A DNA stretch of 64,000 nucleotides from Paractinoplanes aksuensis (GCF_024137025.1 NZ_JAMYJR010000026.1:1-64000), one strand, 5' to 3'; positions 47,943-56,799 are shown, numbered from the stretch's first letter. The notes: a model not told the origin generated them from the letters alone. A program made the numbers and translations.

Positions 47943-49250
47943 GTGTCGACCGTCTCGCTCAAGGACGTCACGAAGGTGTGGCCCGACGGCACCATGGCCG
48001 TCAACCACGTCAGCCTGGACGTCGACGACGGTGAGTTCTTGGTTCTCCTCGGGCCGTCGGGCTGCGGAAAATCCACGATCCTCCGGATGATCGCCGGTCT
48101 GGAGGACCCGACCGAGGGCGACATCCTGCTCAACGGGGACCCGGTGCTCGAGCTGGCGCCGCGCGACCGCAGCATCGCCATGGTCTTCCAGGACTTCGCG
48201 CTCTACCCGCACATGACGGTGGGCGACAACATCGGCTTCCCGCTGAAGCTGTCGGGCATCGAGCCCAGCCCGCGCGGCGAGCGGGTCGGCGACGTGGCAT
48301 CCGCGCTGGGCATCGGGGACGTGCTGCGGCGCAAGCCGAGCCAGCTCTCCGGCGGCCAGCGGCAGCGGGTGGCGATGGGCCGGGCCATCGTGCGCCGCCC
48401 CGGCCTCTTCCTGATGGACGAGCCGCTCTCCAACCTCGACAGCGGCCTGCGGGCCGAACTGCGGGCCGAGATCACCAGCCTGACCCGCGAGCTCGGCGTC
48501 ACCACCATGTACGTCACCCACGACCAGGCCGAGGCGCTGACCATGGCCGACCGGGTGGCGATCATGCGCAAGGGCGTCCTGCAGGACATCGGTACGCCGA
48601 CCGAGGTGTACGGGCGGCCGGCCACCCTCTATGTGGCCGCCTTCCTGGGTGCCCCGCGGATGAACCTGCTCGAGGCGTCGGTCTATGTGCACCTCGAGCG
48701 CTACATCGAGCTCAACTTCGGCGAGCAGGCCCTCTACCTGCCCTGGAACGACATCCGGGCCCGGGCCGTGGCGCACTACCACGGCGAGCGGATCGTGGTC
48801 GGCATGCGGGCCGAGGCGCTCACCCCGGTCGCCCCCGACGTGCCGGGCGACGTGCTGCGCGGCCGCATCCGCTACCTGGAGCACCACGGGCACGAGTCGC
48901 TGGCCTACCTCGACATCGGCGCGACCGCGATCCACCTCGACGACCCGGGCACGCGGGCCCGCGACGACGAGGAGCCGGCCGGGGGGCCGCTCAAGCGGAT
49001 CGGCGGGGCCCTGCAGCGGCTGGCCGGTCGCTCGAACGGGTCGTCCGGAAACGCCGCCGCCCGCGAGACCGGCCCGGAGAGTGTGCTCAACGACCCGGGG
49101 CGGCATCACCGGCGCCCGGCCGAGCTGGGCGTGCGCCTGGCGCCCTATCCGCCGGTCACGGCCGGACATCCGCTCTCGGTCGCCGTACGCATGGACGCTC
49201 TGCACTTCTTCGACGAGCGGGGCGACCGCATCGACGTCGGCTGGCGCTGA
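47943..49250 (+). CDS. ABC transporter ATP-binding protein, MalK/UgpC type
   Basis: 435 residues. Walker A is LLGPSGCGKSTILRM near 40, Q-loop AMVFQDFALYPHM near 80, signature LSGGQRQRVAMGRAI near 135, Walker B LFLMDEPLSNLD near 158 and H-loop YVTHDQAEALTMAD. A long C-terminal region with TOBE-like folds follows, but interrupted by about 60 charged residues (EEPAGGPLKRIGG...). It would power sugar uptake with permeases encoded elsewhere; none is next to it. GTG preceded by GGGGAGG. Confidence 0.92.
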   Translation: MSTVSLKDVTKVWPDGTMAVNHVSLDVDDGEFLVLLGPSGCGKSTILRMIAGLEDPTEGDILLNGDPVLELAPRDRSIAMVFQDFALYPHMTVGDNIGFPLKLSGIEPSPRGERVGDVASALGIGDVLRRKPSQLSGGQRQRVAMGRAIVRRPGLFLMDEPLSNLDSGLRAELRAEITSLTRELGVTTMYVTHDQAEALTMADRVAIMRKGVLQDIGTPTEVYGRPATLYVAAFLGAPRMNLLEASVYVHLERYIELNFGEQALYLPWNDIRARAVAHYHGERIVVGMRAEALTPVAPDVPGDVLRGRIRYLEHHGHESLAYLDIGATAIHLDDPGTRARDDEEPAGGPLKRIGGALQRLAGRSNGSSGNAAARETGPESVLNDPGRHHRRPAELGVRLAPYPPVTAGHPLSVAVRMDALHFFDERGDRIDVGWR

Positions 49251-49353
49251 AAACCTCGCTCTTCCCCTGTGTTGCACCCATGGCGTACCGTTCCGCCCAC
49301 ACGTCGGTGCGATGGCGTATCGACGATACGGACCCGACCTTGGGGGTAGGCAC

Positions 49354-50241
49354 GTGGCGAACGCGTCCGGACTCTTGGTTATCGAGCGCATCCTGCGCGA
49401 CAAACAGGGCATCTGGCAGCAGATCGTGGAGGACCGCGAGCTGCCGCGGCTGACCGTTCAGATGCTGATCAGCTCGGTGGCGGCCCTCGCCGTCTACGGG
49501 GCGGTGCTCGGCTCGTTCCACAGCGTGCTGATGGCGCTGACCTCGGCGGTGAAGCTGCCGCTGCTGTTCATGGTCACGCTGGCCATCTGCCTGCCCACCC
49601 TGTACCTGTTCAACCTGGTGTTCGGGGCCCGGCTGTCGATCCGGCAGTCGCTCTCGCTGGTGATGGTGGCGCTGACGGTGACCGCCATGCTGGCGCTGGC
49701 GTTCGCCCCGATCAGCCTGTTCTTCCTGATCACGGCGCCCGACTACGCGTTCTTCAAGCTGCTCAACGTGGCCATCCTGGCGCTGTCGGCGCTGGTCGGC
49801 CTGCGGTTCCTGACCGGCGGCATGAAGGTGCTGAACGAGCACGGGCTGCTGGCCCCGGCTGTCGCCGCACCGGCCGTTCCCGCAGCCGCGCCCGCTGCCG
49901 TTCCGGCGGCTGAGCCGGCCAAGGAACTGGTGCCGGCCAACGGCGCTGCCCCGGCCGCCGCCGCGGGCCCGGCCCCGATCCTCATGCCGGTGCAGCCGCC
50001 GGTCGTGCAGATCCCGCCCGGTTTCCCGCAGCACCCGCGTCCGCGACCGCCGCAGCCGGCCGCGCCGCCGAGCATGACCCTGATGTACATCTGGATCTTG
50101 CTCTTCGGCTTCGTCGGCACCCAGCTGGCGTGGACGCTCCGGCCGTTCTTCGGCAGCCCCGACAAGGACTTCAGCCTGTACCGGGACATCGACGGCAACT
50201 TCTATGCGGAGATTTTCCGGACGATCGCCGACCTGTTCTGA
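49354..50241 (+). CDS. Membrane protein with Ala/Pro-rich linker
   Basis: 295 residues. About four hydrophobic segments lie in the first 160 residues (LISSVAALAVYGAVLGSF, LLFMVTLAICLPTLYLFNLV and so on). An Ala/Pro-rich stretch of about 80 residues (AAPAVPAAAPAAVPAAEPAK) follows, then one more helix (MYIWILLFGFVGTQLAWTL). No family recognised. GTG at 49354 follows GGGGGTAGG closely; the frame is open far upstream through the ATPase gene. Confidence 0.7.
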   Translation: MANASGLLVIERILRDKQGIWQQIVEDRELPRLTVQMLISSVAALAVYGAVLGSFHSVLMALTSAVKLPLLFMVTLAICLPTLYLFNLVFGARLSIRQSLSLVMVALTVTAMLALAFAPISLFFLITAPDYAFFKLLNVAILALSALVGLRFLTGGMKVLNEHGLLAPAVAAPAVPAAAPAAVPAAEPAKELVPANGAAPAAAAGPAPILMPVQPPVVQIPPGFPQHPRPRPPQPAAPPSMTLMYIWILLFGFVGTQLAWTLRPFFGSPDKDFSLYRDIDGNFYAEIFRTIADLF

Positions 50242-50321
50242 TTCTCATCCGTGGCTGATCATGGACGCGTGGTGCCACCACGGTGGCACACCGCGTAGGC
50301 TGCACTGCGGTGGAGGACACA

Positions 50322-50798
50322 GTGAAGCAGGGTGTGCGGCCGGCTCCGGTGACGGAGGCGGTCCTTGCCGAGCCGTCATCCCGCGGCACCGGCCGGTTGG
50401 CCGACCGCCGTTTCGGCCGCGACGACATCGCCCTGGTCCGCCACGAGGTCTCGGCCCGCCTGCGTGAGGCCGGGCTCGGCGGTGACCGTCTGCACGGCTT
50501 CATCCTGGCCGTCAACGAGGTCGTCACCAACGTCGTGCTGCACGCCGGGGGCGCCGGTCGGCTGCTGCTCTGGGTCTCCGGCGGCTCGGCCTGGTGCTCG
50601 GTCACCGATTCGGGCCCCGGCATCCCCGCGCGCTTCCTGGCCGCACCCGACGTGCCCGAGGCGTTCGAGGTCGGCGGCCGGGGCATCTGGCTCGCCTACC
50701 AACTGTGCGACGAGGTCACGGTCGCGACCGGCCCGATCGGTACCACGGTCGGGTTGCGGATCTTGCTCGCCACGCCGGTTGACACAAGCTCGCAATAG
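50322..50798 (+). CDS. Anti-sigma-type ATP-binding protein (HATPase_c)
   Basis: 158 residues of the GHKL fold. N box LAVNEVVTNVVLHAGG near 65, G1 box VTDSGPGIPARF near 95, and G2 GGRGIWLAYQLCDEV near 120. Proteins of this size act as serine kinases/anti-sigma factors (SpoIIAB/RsbW group) in partner switching. No sigma or antagonist gene is adjacent. GTG at 50322 has GGAGG 5 bp upstream; GTG at 50310 is an alternative. Confidence 0.85.
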   Translation: MKQGVRPAPVTEAVLAEPSSRGTGRLADRRFGRDDIALVRHEVSARLREAGLGGDRLHGFILAVNEVVTNVVLHAGGAGRLLLWVSGGSAWCSVTDSGPGIPARFLAAPDVPEAFEVGGRGIWLAYQLCDEVTVATGPIGTTVGLRILLATPVDTSSQ

Positions 50799-50885
50799 CA
50801 CTTTGAACTGGGCGTAAACGCGCCCTCAAAACGTGAAGCTGCCCTTCCGGACTCATGGGTGCGCAGGTGCGACTACATTGGGCCC

Positions 50886-51626
50886 GTGCTCGGACTACCT
50901 ACTCACGTGACTGCATGCCTTTTCGATCTTGACGGCGTGCTCACCCAGACCGCCCTTGTGCACAATGCTGCCTGGAAGCTGACCTTCGACGAGTTCCTCG
51001 AGAAGTGGTCGGCGCAGCATGGGCAGGAGTTCGTGCCCTTCGACTCCGGCGCCGACTACCACCAGTACGTCGACGGCCGGCAGCGCGCCGACGGTGTTCG
51101 CACCTTCCTGGCCTCTCGTGGCATCACCCTTCCCGAGGGCACCCCGGACGACGGTCCCGACCTGCAGACCGTGAACGGCGTCGGCAACCGCAAGAACCTG
51201 CTCGTCCTGCAGAAGATCAAGGAGGGCGCCGTCCAGGTCTACGACGGATCGGTGACCTACCTGAAGGCCGCGCGCGACGCCGGCCTGCGCCGGGCCGTCG
51301 TGTCCGCGAGCGCCAACTGCAAGGACGTGCTGGAGGCAGCCGGTATCGCGGACCTCATAGAGGTGCGCGTGGACGGCATCACCGCCCGTGAGCAAAACTT
51401 GCCTGGCAAGCCCGCACCCGACACCTTCCTCCTCGCCGCCCAGCAGCTCGGCGTCCCGCCCGAGAACTGCGCGGTCTACGAGGACGCTCTGGCCGGGGTC
51501 GCGGCGGGTCACGCGGGCAAGTTCGGGATCACGATCGGGGTTGACCGCGTGGGTCAGACTCAGGCCCTTCTGGACAACGGTGCCGACATTGTTGTCACCG
51601 ACCTGTCCGAACTCCTGACGCGCTGA
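50886..51626 (+). CDS. pgmB: Beta-phosphoglucomutase family HAD hydrolase
   Basis: 246 residues. Motif I CLFDLDGVLTQTALVHNAAW carries both Asp residues, DGV being the phosphomutase form. The cap contains HQYVDGRQRADGVRTFLASR, a substrate-loop signature. Motif II VVSASAN, motif III KPAPDTFLLAA and motif IV VYEDALAGVAAG follow. It converts beta-glucose 1-phosphate to glucose 6-phosphate. The GH65 phosphorylase gene follows and supplies the substrate. GTG start at 50886. Confidence 0.88.
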   Translation: MLGLPTHVTACLFDLDGVLTQTALVHNAAWKLTFDEFLEKWSAQHGQEFVPFDSGADYHQYVDGRQRADGVRTFLASRGITLPEGTPDDGPDLQTVNGVGNRKNLLVLQKIKEGAVQVYDGSVTYLKAARDAGLRRAVVSASANCKDVLEAAGIADLIEVRVDGITAREQNLPGKPAPDTFLLAAQQLGVPPENCAVYEDALAGVAAGHAGKFGITIGVDRVGQTQALLDNGADIVVTDLSELLTR

Positions 51627-51686
51627 ACGCGTATCAGCGTTTATATCGAAAGACTTTCTCCTTTCTGATTTGCGAGAGGCACCACC

Positions 51687-54050
51687 GTGATCCGTGAACG
51701 GGCTTATCCCGTCGACCCTTGGCACATCCGGGAGACGCGACTCGACCTGGACCTGCTGGCCCAGTCCGAGTCGGTGTTCGCGCTGGCCAACGGGCATATC
51801 GGGATACGCGGAAACCTGGACGAGGGCGAGCCCCACGGCCTGCCGGGCACCTACCTGAACTCGTTCTACGAACTCCGCCCGCTGCCGTACGCGGAGGCCG
51901 GCTACGGCTTCCCCGAGTCCGGCCAGACGATGGTCAACGTGACCAACGCCAAGCTCATGCGGCTGCTGGTCGACGACGAGCCGTTCGACGTGCGCTACGG
52001 CGAGCTGCGGTCGCACGAGCGCGTGCTCGACCTGCGGGCCGGGACGCTCGAGCGCACCGTCGAATGGGTGTCACCTTCCGGACAGGCGATCCGGGTCCGC
52101 AGCGTGCGGATGGTCTCGTTCACCCAGCGGTCCGTCGTGGCCTTCCTGTACGAGGTCGAGCCGCTCGACGGCCCGTCCCGTCTCATCCTGCAGTCCGAGC
52201 TGGTCGCCAACGAGCAGCTCCCGCCGATGAGCAAGGACCCCCGGGTCGCCGCCGTGCTCGACCACCCGCTGCAGGCCGAGGAGATGCTCGAGCAGCGCAC
52301 CGGCGGTCTGCTCGTGCACCGCACCAAGGCCAGCGACCTGCGCATGGCGGCCGCCATGGAGCACCTGGTCGAGACGCCGGGCAAGCACGCGGTCACCACC
52401 GAGGGCCACCCGGACTGGCTGCGCACCACCGTGGCCTGCAAGCTCGAGCCGGGCCAGAAGCTGCGCGTGGTCAAGCTGGCCGCGTACGGCTGGTCCAGCC
52501 ACCGCTCGCTGCCCGCCGTGCGCGACCAGGTCGGCGCGGCCCTGGCCAGCGCCCGCCTGGACGGCTGGGAGGGCCTGGTCGAGGCCCAGCGCGAATACCT
52601 CGACGCCTTCTGGGACCACTCCGACGTCAAGGTCGAGGGCGACCCCGAGGTACAGCAGGCGGTCCGCTTCGGGCTGTTCCACACGCTGCAGGCGGGCGCC
52701 CGGGCCGAGCAGCGGCCGATCGGCTCCAAGGGCCTGTCCGGCCCCGGCTACGACGGCCACACGTTCTGGGACGCCGAGACGTTCGTGCTGCCCGCTCTGA
52801 CGTACACCCAGCCCTCCGCGGCGGCCGACGTGCTGCGCTGGCGGCACTCGACGCTGGATCTGGCCCGGGAGCGGGCCCAGACGCTCGGCCTGCAGGGCGC
52901 GGCCTTCCCGTGGCGCACGATCCGCGGGCAGGAGTGCTCGGCCTACTGGCCGGCCGGCACGGCGGGCTTCCACATCGGGGCCGACATCGCCGATGCCGTC
53001 CGCCGTTACGTGCAGGCCACCGGCGACTACGACTTCGAGCGCGAGATCGGGCTCGAACTGCTGGTCGAGACCGCGCGGCTGTGGCGCTCGCTGGGCCACC
53101 ACGACCGGCACGGCCGCTTCCACATCGACGGGGTCACCGGTCCCGACGAGTACACGGCCGTGGTCGACGACAACATCTACACCAACCTGCTGGCCCAGCA
53201 GAACATGCTGACCGCGGCCGACGCGGCCAAGCGGCACCCCGACCTCGCCCGCAAACTGGGCGTGGACGAGGAGGAGACGGCGAGCTGGCGCGACGCGGCG
53301 GCCTCGGTGCACATCCCGTTCGACAAAGAGCTGGGCGTGCACCAGCAGTCCGAGGGCTTCACCCGGCTGCAGGAGTGGGACTTCGAGAACACCCCGCCCG
53401 AGGCGTACCCCCTGCTGCTCAACTACCCGTACTTCGACCTGTACCGCAAGCAGGTGGTCAAGCAGGCCGACCTGGTCATGGCGATGTACATCCGCGGTGA
53501 CGCGTTCACGCCGGAGGAGAAGGCGCGCAACTTCGCCTACTACGACGCGCGTACGGTCCGGGACTCGTCGCTGTCGGCCTGCGTCCAGGCGGTGATGGCG
53601 GCCGAGGTCGGCCACCTCGAGCTGGCCCACGACTATCTGGGCGAGGCCGCCCTGATGGACCTGCACGACCTGCACCAGAACTCGCGGGACGGCCTGCACA
53701 TCGCGTCGCTGGCCGGCACGTGGATCTCGCTGGTGGCCGGTCTGGGCGGTATGCGCGACTTCAACGGTCAGCTGTCGTTCGCGCCGCGCCTGCCCAGCCG
53801 GATCAACAACCTGGAGTTCTCGCTGCTCTGGCGGGGGCTGCGGCTGCGGGTGAACGTGACCGCCGAGGACGTGACGTACTCGCTGCGCAACGGCGGCGGC
53901 TCGGCCCGCCTGGTGCTGCAGCACCACGGCAAGGACGTCGAGGTAACCCAGGTCAAGCCGGTGACCGTGCCGATCCCGCCGGCGCACCCGGTCGGCCCCG
54001 CGCCGACCCAGCCCGCGGGGCGCGCTCCGGTGCGGCGGATGACCTCGTAG
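51687..54050 (+). CDS. Glycoside hydrolase family 65 phosphorylase (maltose/trehalose/kojibiose type)
   Basis: 787 residues, the usual GH65 length. N-terminal beta-sandwich (WHIRETRLDLDLLAQSESVF, then NGHIGIRGNLDEGEPHGLPG), (alpha/alpha)6 barrel with HTFWDAETFVLPALTYTQPS and the catalytic Glu in DGVTGPDEYTAVVDDNIYTN near 490, and a C-terminal sheet (FAPRLPSRINNLEFSLLWRG). It splits an alpha-glucoside disaccharide with phosphate, giving beta-glucose 1-phosphate and glucose; the exact linkage cannot be told. Starts at GTG behind GAGAGG, 60 bp after pgmB across an AT-rich gap. Confidence 0.93.
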   Translation: MIRERAYPVDPWHIRETRLDLDLLAQSESVFALANGHIGIRGNLDEGEPHGLPGTYLNSFYELRPLPYAEAGYGFPESGQTMVNVTNAKLMRLLVDDEPFDVRYGELRSHERVLDLRAGTLERTVEWVSPSGQAIRVRSVRMVSFTQRSVVAFLYEVEPLDGPSRLILQSELVANEQLPPMSKDPRVAAVLDHPLQAEEMLEQRTGGLLVHRTKASDLRMAAAMEHLVETPGKHAVTTEGHPDWLRTTVACKLEPGQKLRVVKLAAYGWSSHRSLPAVRDQVGAALASARLDGWEGLVEAQREYLDAFWDHSDVKVEGDPEVQQAVRFGLFHTLQAGARAEQRPIGSKGLSGPGYDGHTFWDAETFVLPALTYTQPSAAADVLRWRHSTLDLARERAQTLGLQGAAFPWRTIRGQECSAYWPAGTAGFHIGADIADAVRRYVQATGDYDFEREIGLELLVETARLWRSLGHHDRHGRFHIDGVTGPDEYTAVVDDNIYTNLLAQQNMLTAADAAKRHPDLARKLGVDEEETASWRDAAASVHIPFDKELGVHQQSEGFTRLQEWDFENTPPEAYPLLLNYPYFDLYRKQVVKQADLVMAMYIRGDAFTPEEKARNFAYYDARTVRDSSLSACVQAVMAAEVGHLELAHDYLGEAALMDLHDLHQNSRDGLHIASLAGTWISLVAGLGGMRDFNGQLSFAPRLPSRINNLEFSLLWRGLRLRVNVTAEDVTYSLRNGGGSARLVLQHHGKDVEVTQVKPVTVPIPPAHPVGPAPTQPAGRAPVRRMTS

Positions 54051-54060
54051 GAAGTGCAGC

Positions 54061-54093
54061 AAAAGGGCCCCGGAGAAATCCGGGGCCCTTTTT
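54061..54093. terminator. Bidirectional rho-independent terminator
   Basis: AAAAGGGCCCCGGA (54061-54074), GAAA tetraloop, TCCGGGGCCCTTTTT. The A and T runs make it a classical terminator on both strands, shared by GH65 and the convergent coiled-coil gene. Confidence 0.95.
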
Positions 54094-54107
54094 ACGCGTA
54101 CTGGAAA

Positions 54108-55139
54108 TTAAAGCATCGAGACGTGCACGTGGTCGGTGTGCGCGCTCGGCCCGTGATAAGCGCTCCAGCCCCGGGTCGGGAACCAGATCTGCTTGTACCA
54201 GATGACGTAATAGATGCCGAGGCGGTCGGCATTACGTACGAGGAAAGCCATCAGGTTGTTGCCGTAGGTCTTCATGTCGGCGTTGTGCGCGACCGCGAAG
54301 CCCCGGTCTTGCAACGACCAGTCGCAGGCCCGGCCCTTCGGATGCTCGAACGGACCGCCGTCACGGTGGCAGCCGACGAACCGGTCGAAGCCGGCCTTCT
54401 GCGTTTCCTTCAGCATGTGCAGCGTGCGTGAGGTGATGCAGCCGCCGGTCGTGGGGTCGTCGACGTTGCACGGCAGGCTCGGGAAGCCGCCGCTCGAGTC
54501 GCGCGGCGCGGGCGCGGCGATCGGCGACTTGGCCAGCACGACGCCCTGGGTCAGGCTCTGCCCGCCGACCAGCGCGAGCGCCTTTTCCGCGGCCTCTTTC
54601 TGCTTGCGCATCACCACGAAGTTGGTCTGCTGCTTCTTGACCTCGGCGTCGAGCGCGGCCTTCTTCGAGTTGACCTCGTCGATCGCCTTGTTCAGCTCGG
54701 CCAGCTTGCGGTCCTGAATGGTGTTGATCTCTTCGAGCGAGACCGCCTTCTGCAGGAAGTCGCTCGAGCCCTGGCTGCCCAGCAGGAAGCCGGCCGCGCC
54801 GAGGTGGCCCGTGCGGTACTGCTGCGCCGCGATCGCGTTGACCTCGGGCAACAGGGCGAGGCGACGGCCCTGGGCGACCTTGATGTCGGCCGCCAGCCGC
54901 TTCTGCGCAGTGGTCGACTTGGCCACCGCTGCCTTGGCCGCGACGAATTTGCGGTTGGAGGACTCGATGACGTCGTCCAGCGTCGCGTTCTTGGCGACGG
55001 AGCCGCCGGCCTCGTCCGGGGTGGCAGAGGTGCCGCCATTGGGCTCGGCGCTCGCCGGGGAGGCGGGCGCGGCCAGGAAAGAGAGGGCCACGATCGGCGC
55101 CAGGGCAAGCATCAGCCACCGGCGGGGTCGTACGGTCAA
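54108..55139 (-). CDS. Secreted coiled-coil protein with hydrolase-like C-terminal domain (paralogue 1)
   Basis: 343 residues. A signal peptide is clear (RPRRWLMLALAPIVALSFLA, then APASPASA). A coiled coil of about 180 residues (DDVIESSNRKFVAAKAAVAK, EEINTIQDRKLAELNKAIDE and so on) follows. The C-terminal domain has FEHPKGRACDWSLQ and a terminal HTDHVHVSM, a His/Asp/His set like M15/LAS peptidoglycan peptidases, plus two Cys pairs. Peptidoglycan binding or cleavage is inferred. TTG at 55139 has GGAAGGA 7 bp upstream. Controlled by a c-di-AMP riboswitch. Paralogue of 55622-56662. Confidence 0.85.
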   Translation of the reverse strand: MTVRPRRWLMLALAPIVALSFLAAPASPASAEPNGGTSATPDEAGGSVAKNATLDDVIESSNRKFVAAKAAVAKSTTAQKRLAADIKVAQGRRLALLPEVNAIAAQQYRTGHLGAAGFLLGSQGSSDFLQKAVSLEEINTIQDRKLAELNKAIDEVNSKKAALDAEVKKQQTNFVVMRKQKEAAEKALALVGGQSLTQGVVLAKSPIAAPAPRDSSGGFPSLPCNVDDPTTGGCITSRTLHMLKETQKAGFDRFVGCHRDGGPFEHPKGRACDWSLQDRGFAVAHNADMKTYGNNLMAFLVRNADRLGIYYVIWYKQIWFPTRGWSAYHGPSAHTDHVHVSML

Positions 55140-55157
55140 TGCAGTTCCTTCCGGTAA

Positions 55158-55267
55158 ACCGCCGACCGGGTTAGCTGACGGGTTCGGGACGGAAGCGATC
55201 CCTACCGCTGACGCGGATGCACCCCACTGACCTGGTTCCCCGGCTCGCCTCGCGGCGATTGGGCGGT
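55158..55267 (-). promoter_or_regulatory. c-di-AMP riboswitch (ydaO-yuaA), minus strand
   Basis: Read on the minus strand, the element contains GAGCCGGGGAACC, GGGGTGCATCCGCG, GCGGTAGGGATC and GAACCCGTCAGCTAACCCGG, the conserved blocks of ydaO-yuaA. P1 forms between ACCGCC and GGCGGT (55267-55262 and 55163-55158). The end lies 18 bp before the TTG start of the secreted protein. Known members lower expression when c-di-AMP binds. Confidence 0.93.
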
Positions 55268-55489
55268 GGCCTGCCGGCACCTCGGGGGCGGCGCCTCTTC
55301 GGCAGAACCGGAGGCCACTTTACCCGAGAGTTCGCTTCGCTTCAGCGTCGCGGAATGGCTATTTCGTAGTCGTCCCAACACATTCCGTGATTGCCGTGAC
55401 TGCTAGTCAAAGGCCAATCGCAGTGCGTGCGATAACTGTCGATCGTTCGATGAGTTGGGTATGGTCGGTGGCGGTCTCCACCCCCAGGG
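55268..55489. other. Shared divergent promoter region between riboswitches
   Basis: 220 bp between the two aptamers with no gene; both promoters must lie here. AT-rich segments near 55360-55450, for example GGCTATTTCGTAGTCG, are the likely promoter zone. Confidence 0.5.
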
Positions 55490-55605
55490 GGCCGCCGCCT
55501 AATCGCCTCCGGGCGAGCCGGGGAACCAATCTTTCCGGGGTGCATCCGCGCAAGCGGTAGGGATCACTTCCGTCCCGAACCCGTCAGCTAACTCGGTCGG
55601 CGGCC
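55490..55605 (+). promoter_or_regulatory. c-di-AMP riboswitch (ydaO-yuaA), plus strand
   Basis: GAGCCGGGGAACC, GGGGTGCATCCGCG, GCGGTAGGGATC and GAACCCGTCAGCTAACTCGG match the conserved blocks of ydaO-yuaA and the partner element almost base for base. P1 pairs GGCCGCCG (55490-55497) with CGGCGGCC (55598-55605). The GTG start follows 17 bp later with AAGGA between. Confidence 0.95.
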
Positions 55606-55621
55606 GACGGAAGGAACAGGT

Positions 55622-56662
55622 GTGCGGCACAACACTGTCCGGCGAAGATTGGCGTCCATGACGGCGCTGCTCGTCGCTCTCTCCGGCCTCATGGTCGCGG
55701 TGGCCGGTCCGGCCGGCGCGGCGCCCGGTGACAACGGTGACGACGGCGAGGGCGCTCCCAAGTCACTGATCCAGCAGCTCGAGGCGGCCTCCAAGGGCTT
55801 CGTCGAGGCCAAGGAGGCGCTGGAGCTCTCCCGCAAACGACAGACCCGGTTGGCGGCGCGGGTCAAGCAGCTCGACGCCGAACTCGCCCCCCGGCAGGCC
55901 GCGATCGACGAGATCGTCCAGCAGTCGTACCGGACCGGCCGCCTCGGCCCGATGACCGCGTTGCTCACGGCGAGCTCGTCCGGCAGCTTCCTCGACCGGG
56001 CCGAGACGCTCGAGACGGTGGCGGTTAAGGAGAACGCGGCCGTGGCCGAGCTCAAGGCCAACCGGGACGCGCAGCAGCGGGCCAAGCTGGCCATCGACGC
56101 CGAGGTGCGGAACCAGCAGAAGCAGGTCAACCTCATGGCCAAGCGCAAGATTCAGGCCGAGAACGCGCTGAAGGCGGCCAACACCGGCGGGGACGCCGAC
56201 GAGCCGACCGACAAGCAGGCCAGTTCGAGCGACAAGGCCACTGCCGCCCCGCGGAACAAGGACGGCTCACTGCCCGACGAGAACTGCACCGAGAACGACC
56301 CCACCACCAGCGGCTGCATCACGCCCCGCATGCTGCACGCGCTGAAGCAGGCCCAGGCCGACGGCTTCACCCGCTACGTGGCGTGCTTCCGCGAGCAGAA
56401 CAGCGGGGAGCATCCCAAGGGGCAGGCCTGCGACTTCGCGGCCGAGAAGAAGGGCTTCGGCGGGGTCGCGTCGGGCGGCGACAAGACGTACGGGACGAAC
56501 CTGGCCAACTACTTCATCAGCAACTCGAGCCGGCTGGGCGTGCTCTACGTCATCTGGTTCAAACGCATCTGGCTACCGAGCAGTGGCTGGAAGGCGTACT
56601 CCCGCGGAAACGGGGACCCTTCCAGCGACCACACGAACCACGTCCATCTATCTGTTAGATAG
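55622..56662 (+). CDS. Secreted coiled-coil protein with hydrolase-like C-terminal domain (paralogue 2)
   Basis: 346 residues. Signal peptide RRRLASMTALLVALSGLMVA then VAGPAGAAP. A coiled coil of about 150 residues (LIQQLEAASKGFVEAKEALE, LAARVKQLDAELAPRQAAID and so on) leads to the same C-terminal domain as paralogue 1: GEHPKGQACDFAAE near 260, VLYVIWFKRIWLPSSGW near 300 and a terminal HTNHVHLS. The conserved His and Asp suggest a metal-dependent cell-wall hydrolase, but this is inference. GTG start after AAGGA; expressed under a c-di-AMP riboswitch. Confidence 0.86.
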   Translation: MRHNTVRRRLASMTALLVALSGLMVAVAGPAGAAPGDNGDDGEGAPKSLIQQLEAASKGFVEAKEALELSRKRQTRLAARVKQLDAELAPRQAAIDEIVQQSYRTGRLGPMTALLTASSSGSFLDRAETLETVAVKENAAVAELKANRDAQQRAKLAIDAEVRNQQKQVNLMAKRKIQAENALKAANTGGDADEPTDKQASSSDKATAAPRNKDGSLPDENCTENDPTTSGCITPRMLHALKQAQADGFTRYVACFREQNSGEHPKGQACDFAAEKKGFGGVASGGDKTYGTNLANYFISNSSRLGVLYVIWFKRIWLPSSGWKAYSRGNGDPSSDHTNHVHLSVR

Positions 56663-56681
56663 CTTCGCTTCGCTCAGCAGG

Positions 56682-56780
56682 CAAACGCCTCTCTAGCTGG
56701 TGAGCAGGGGCGCGATTTTCCGCCGTCCGCAAACCCCGCGGCCGTCGAAAAACCGAGCCCCTGCTCACCAGCGGCGTTTG
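56682..56780. repeat. 99-bp imperfect palindrome
   Basis: CAAACGCC (56682-56689) pairs with GGCGTTTG (56773-56780). After a 6-nt bulge, GCTGGTGAGCAGGGGC (56696-56711) pairs perfectly with GCCCCTGCTCACCAGC (56757-56772). The inner 44 bp is again partly self-complementary (13 of 19 positions), leaving a terminal loop AAACCCC. It sits between convergent genes and may be a large bidirectional terminator or a palindromic mobile element. Confidence 0.8.
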
Positions 56781-56799
56781 CGACCTACGACTCCTACCC

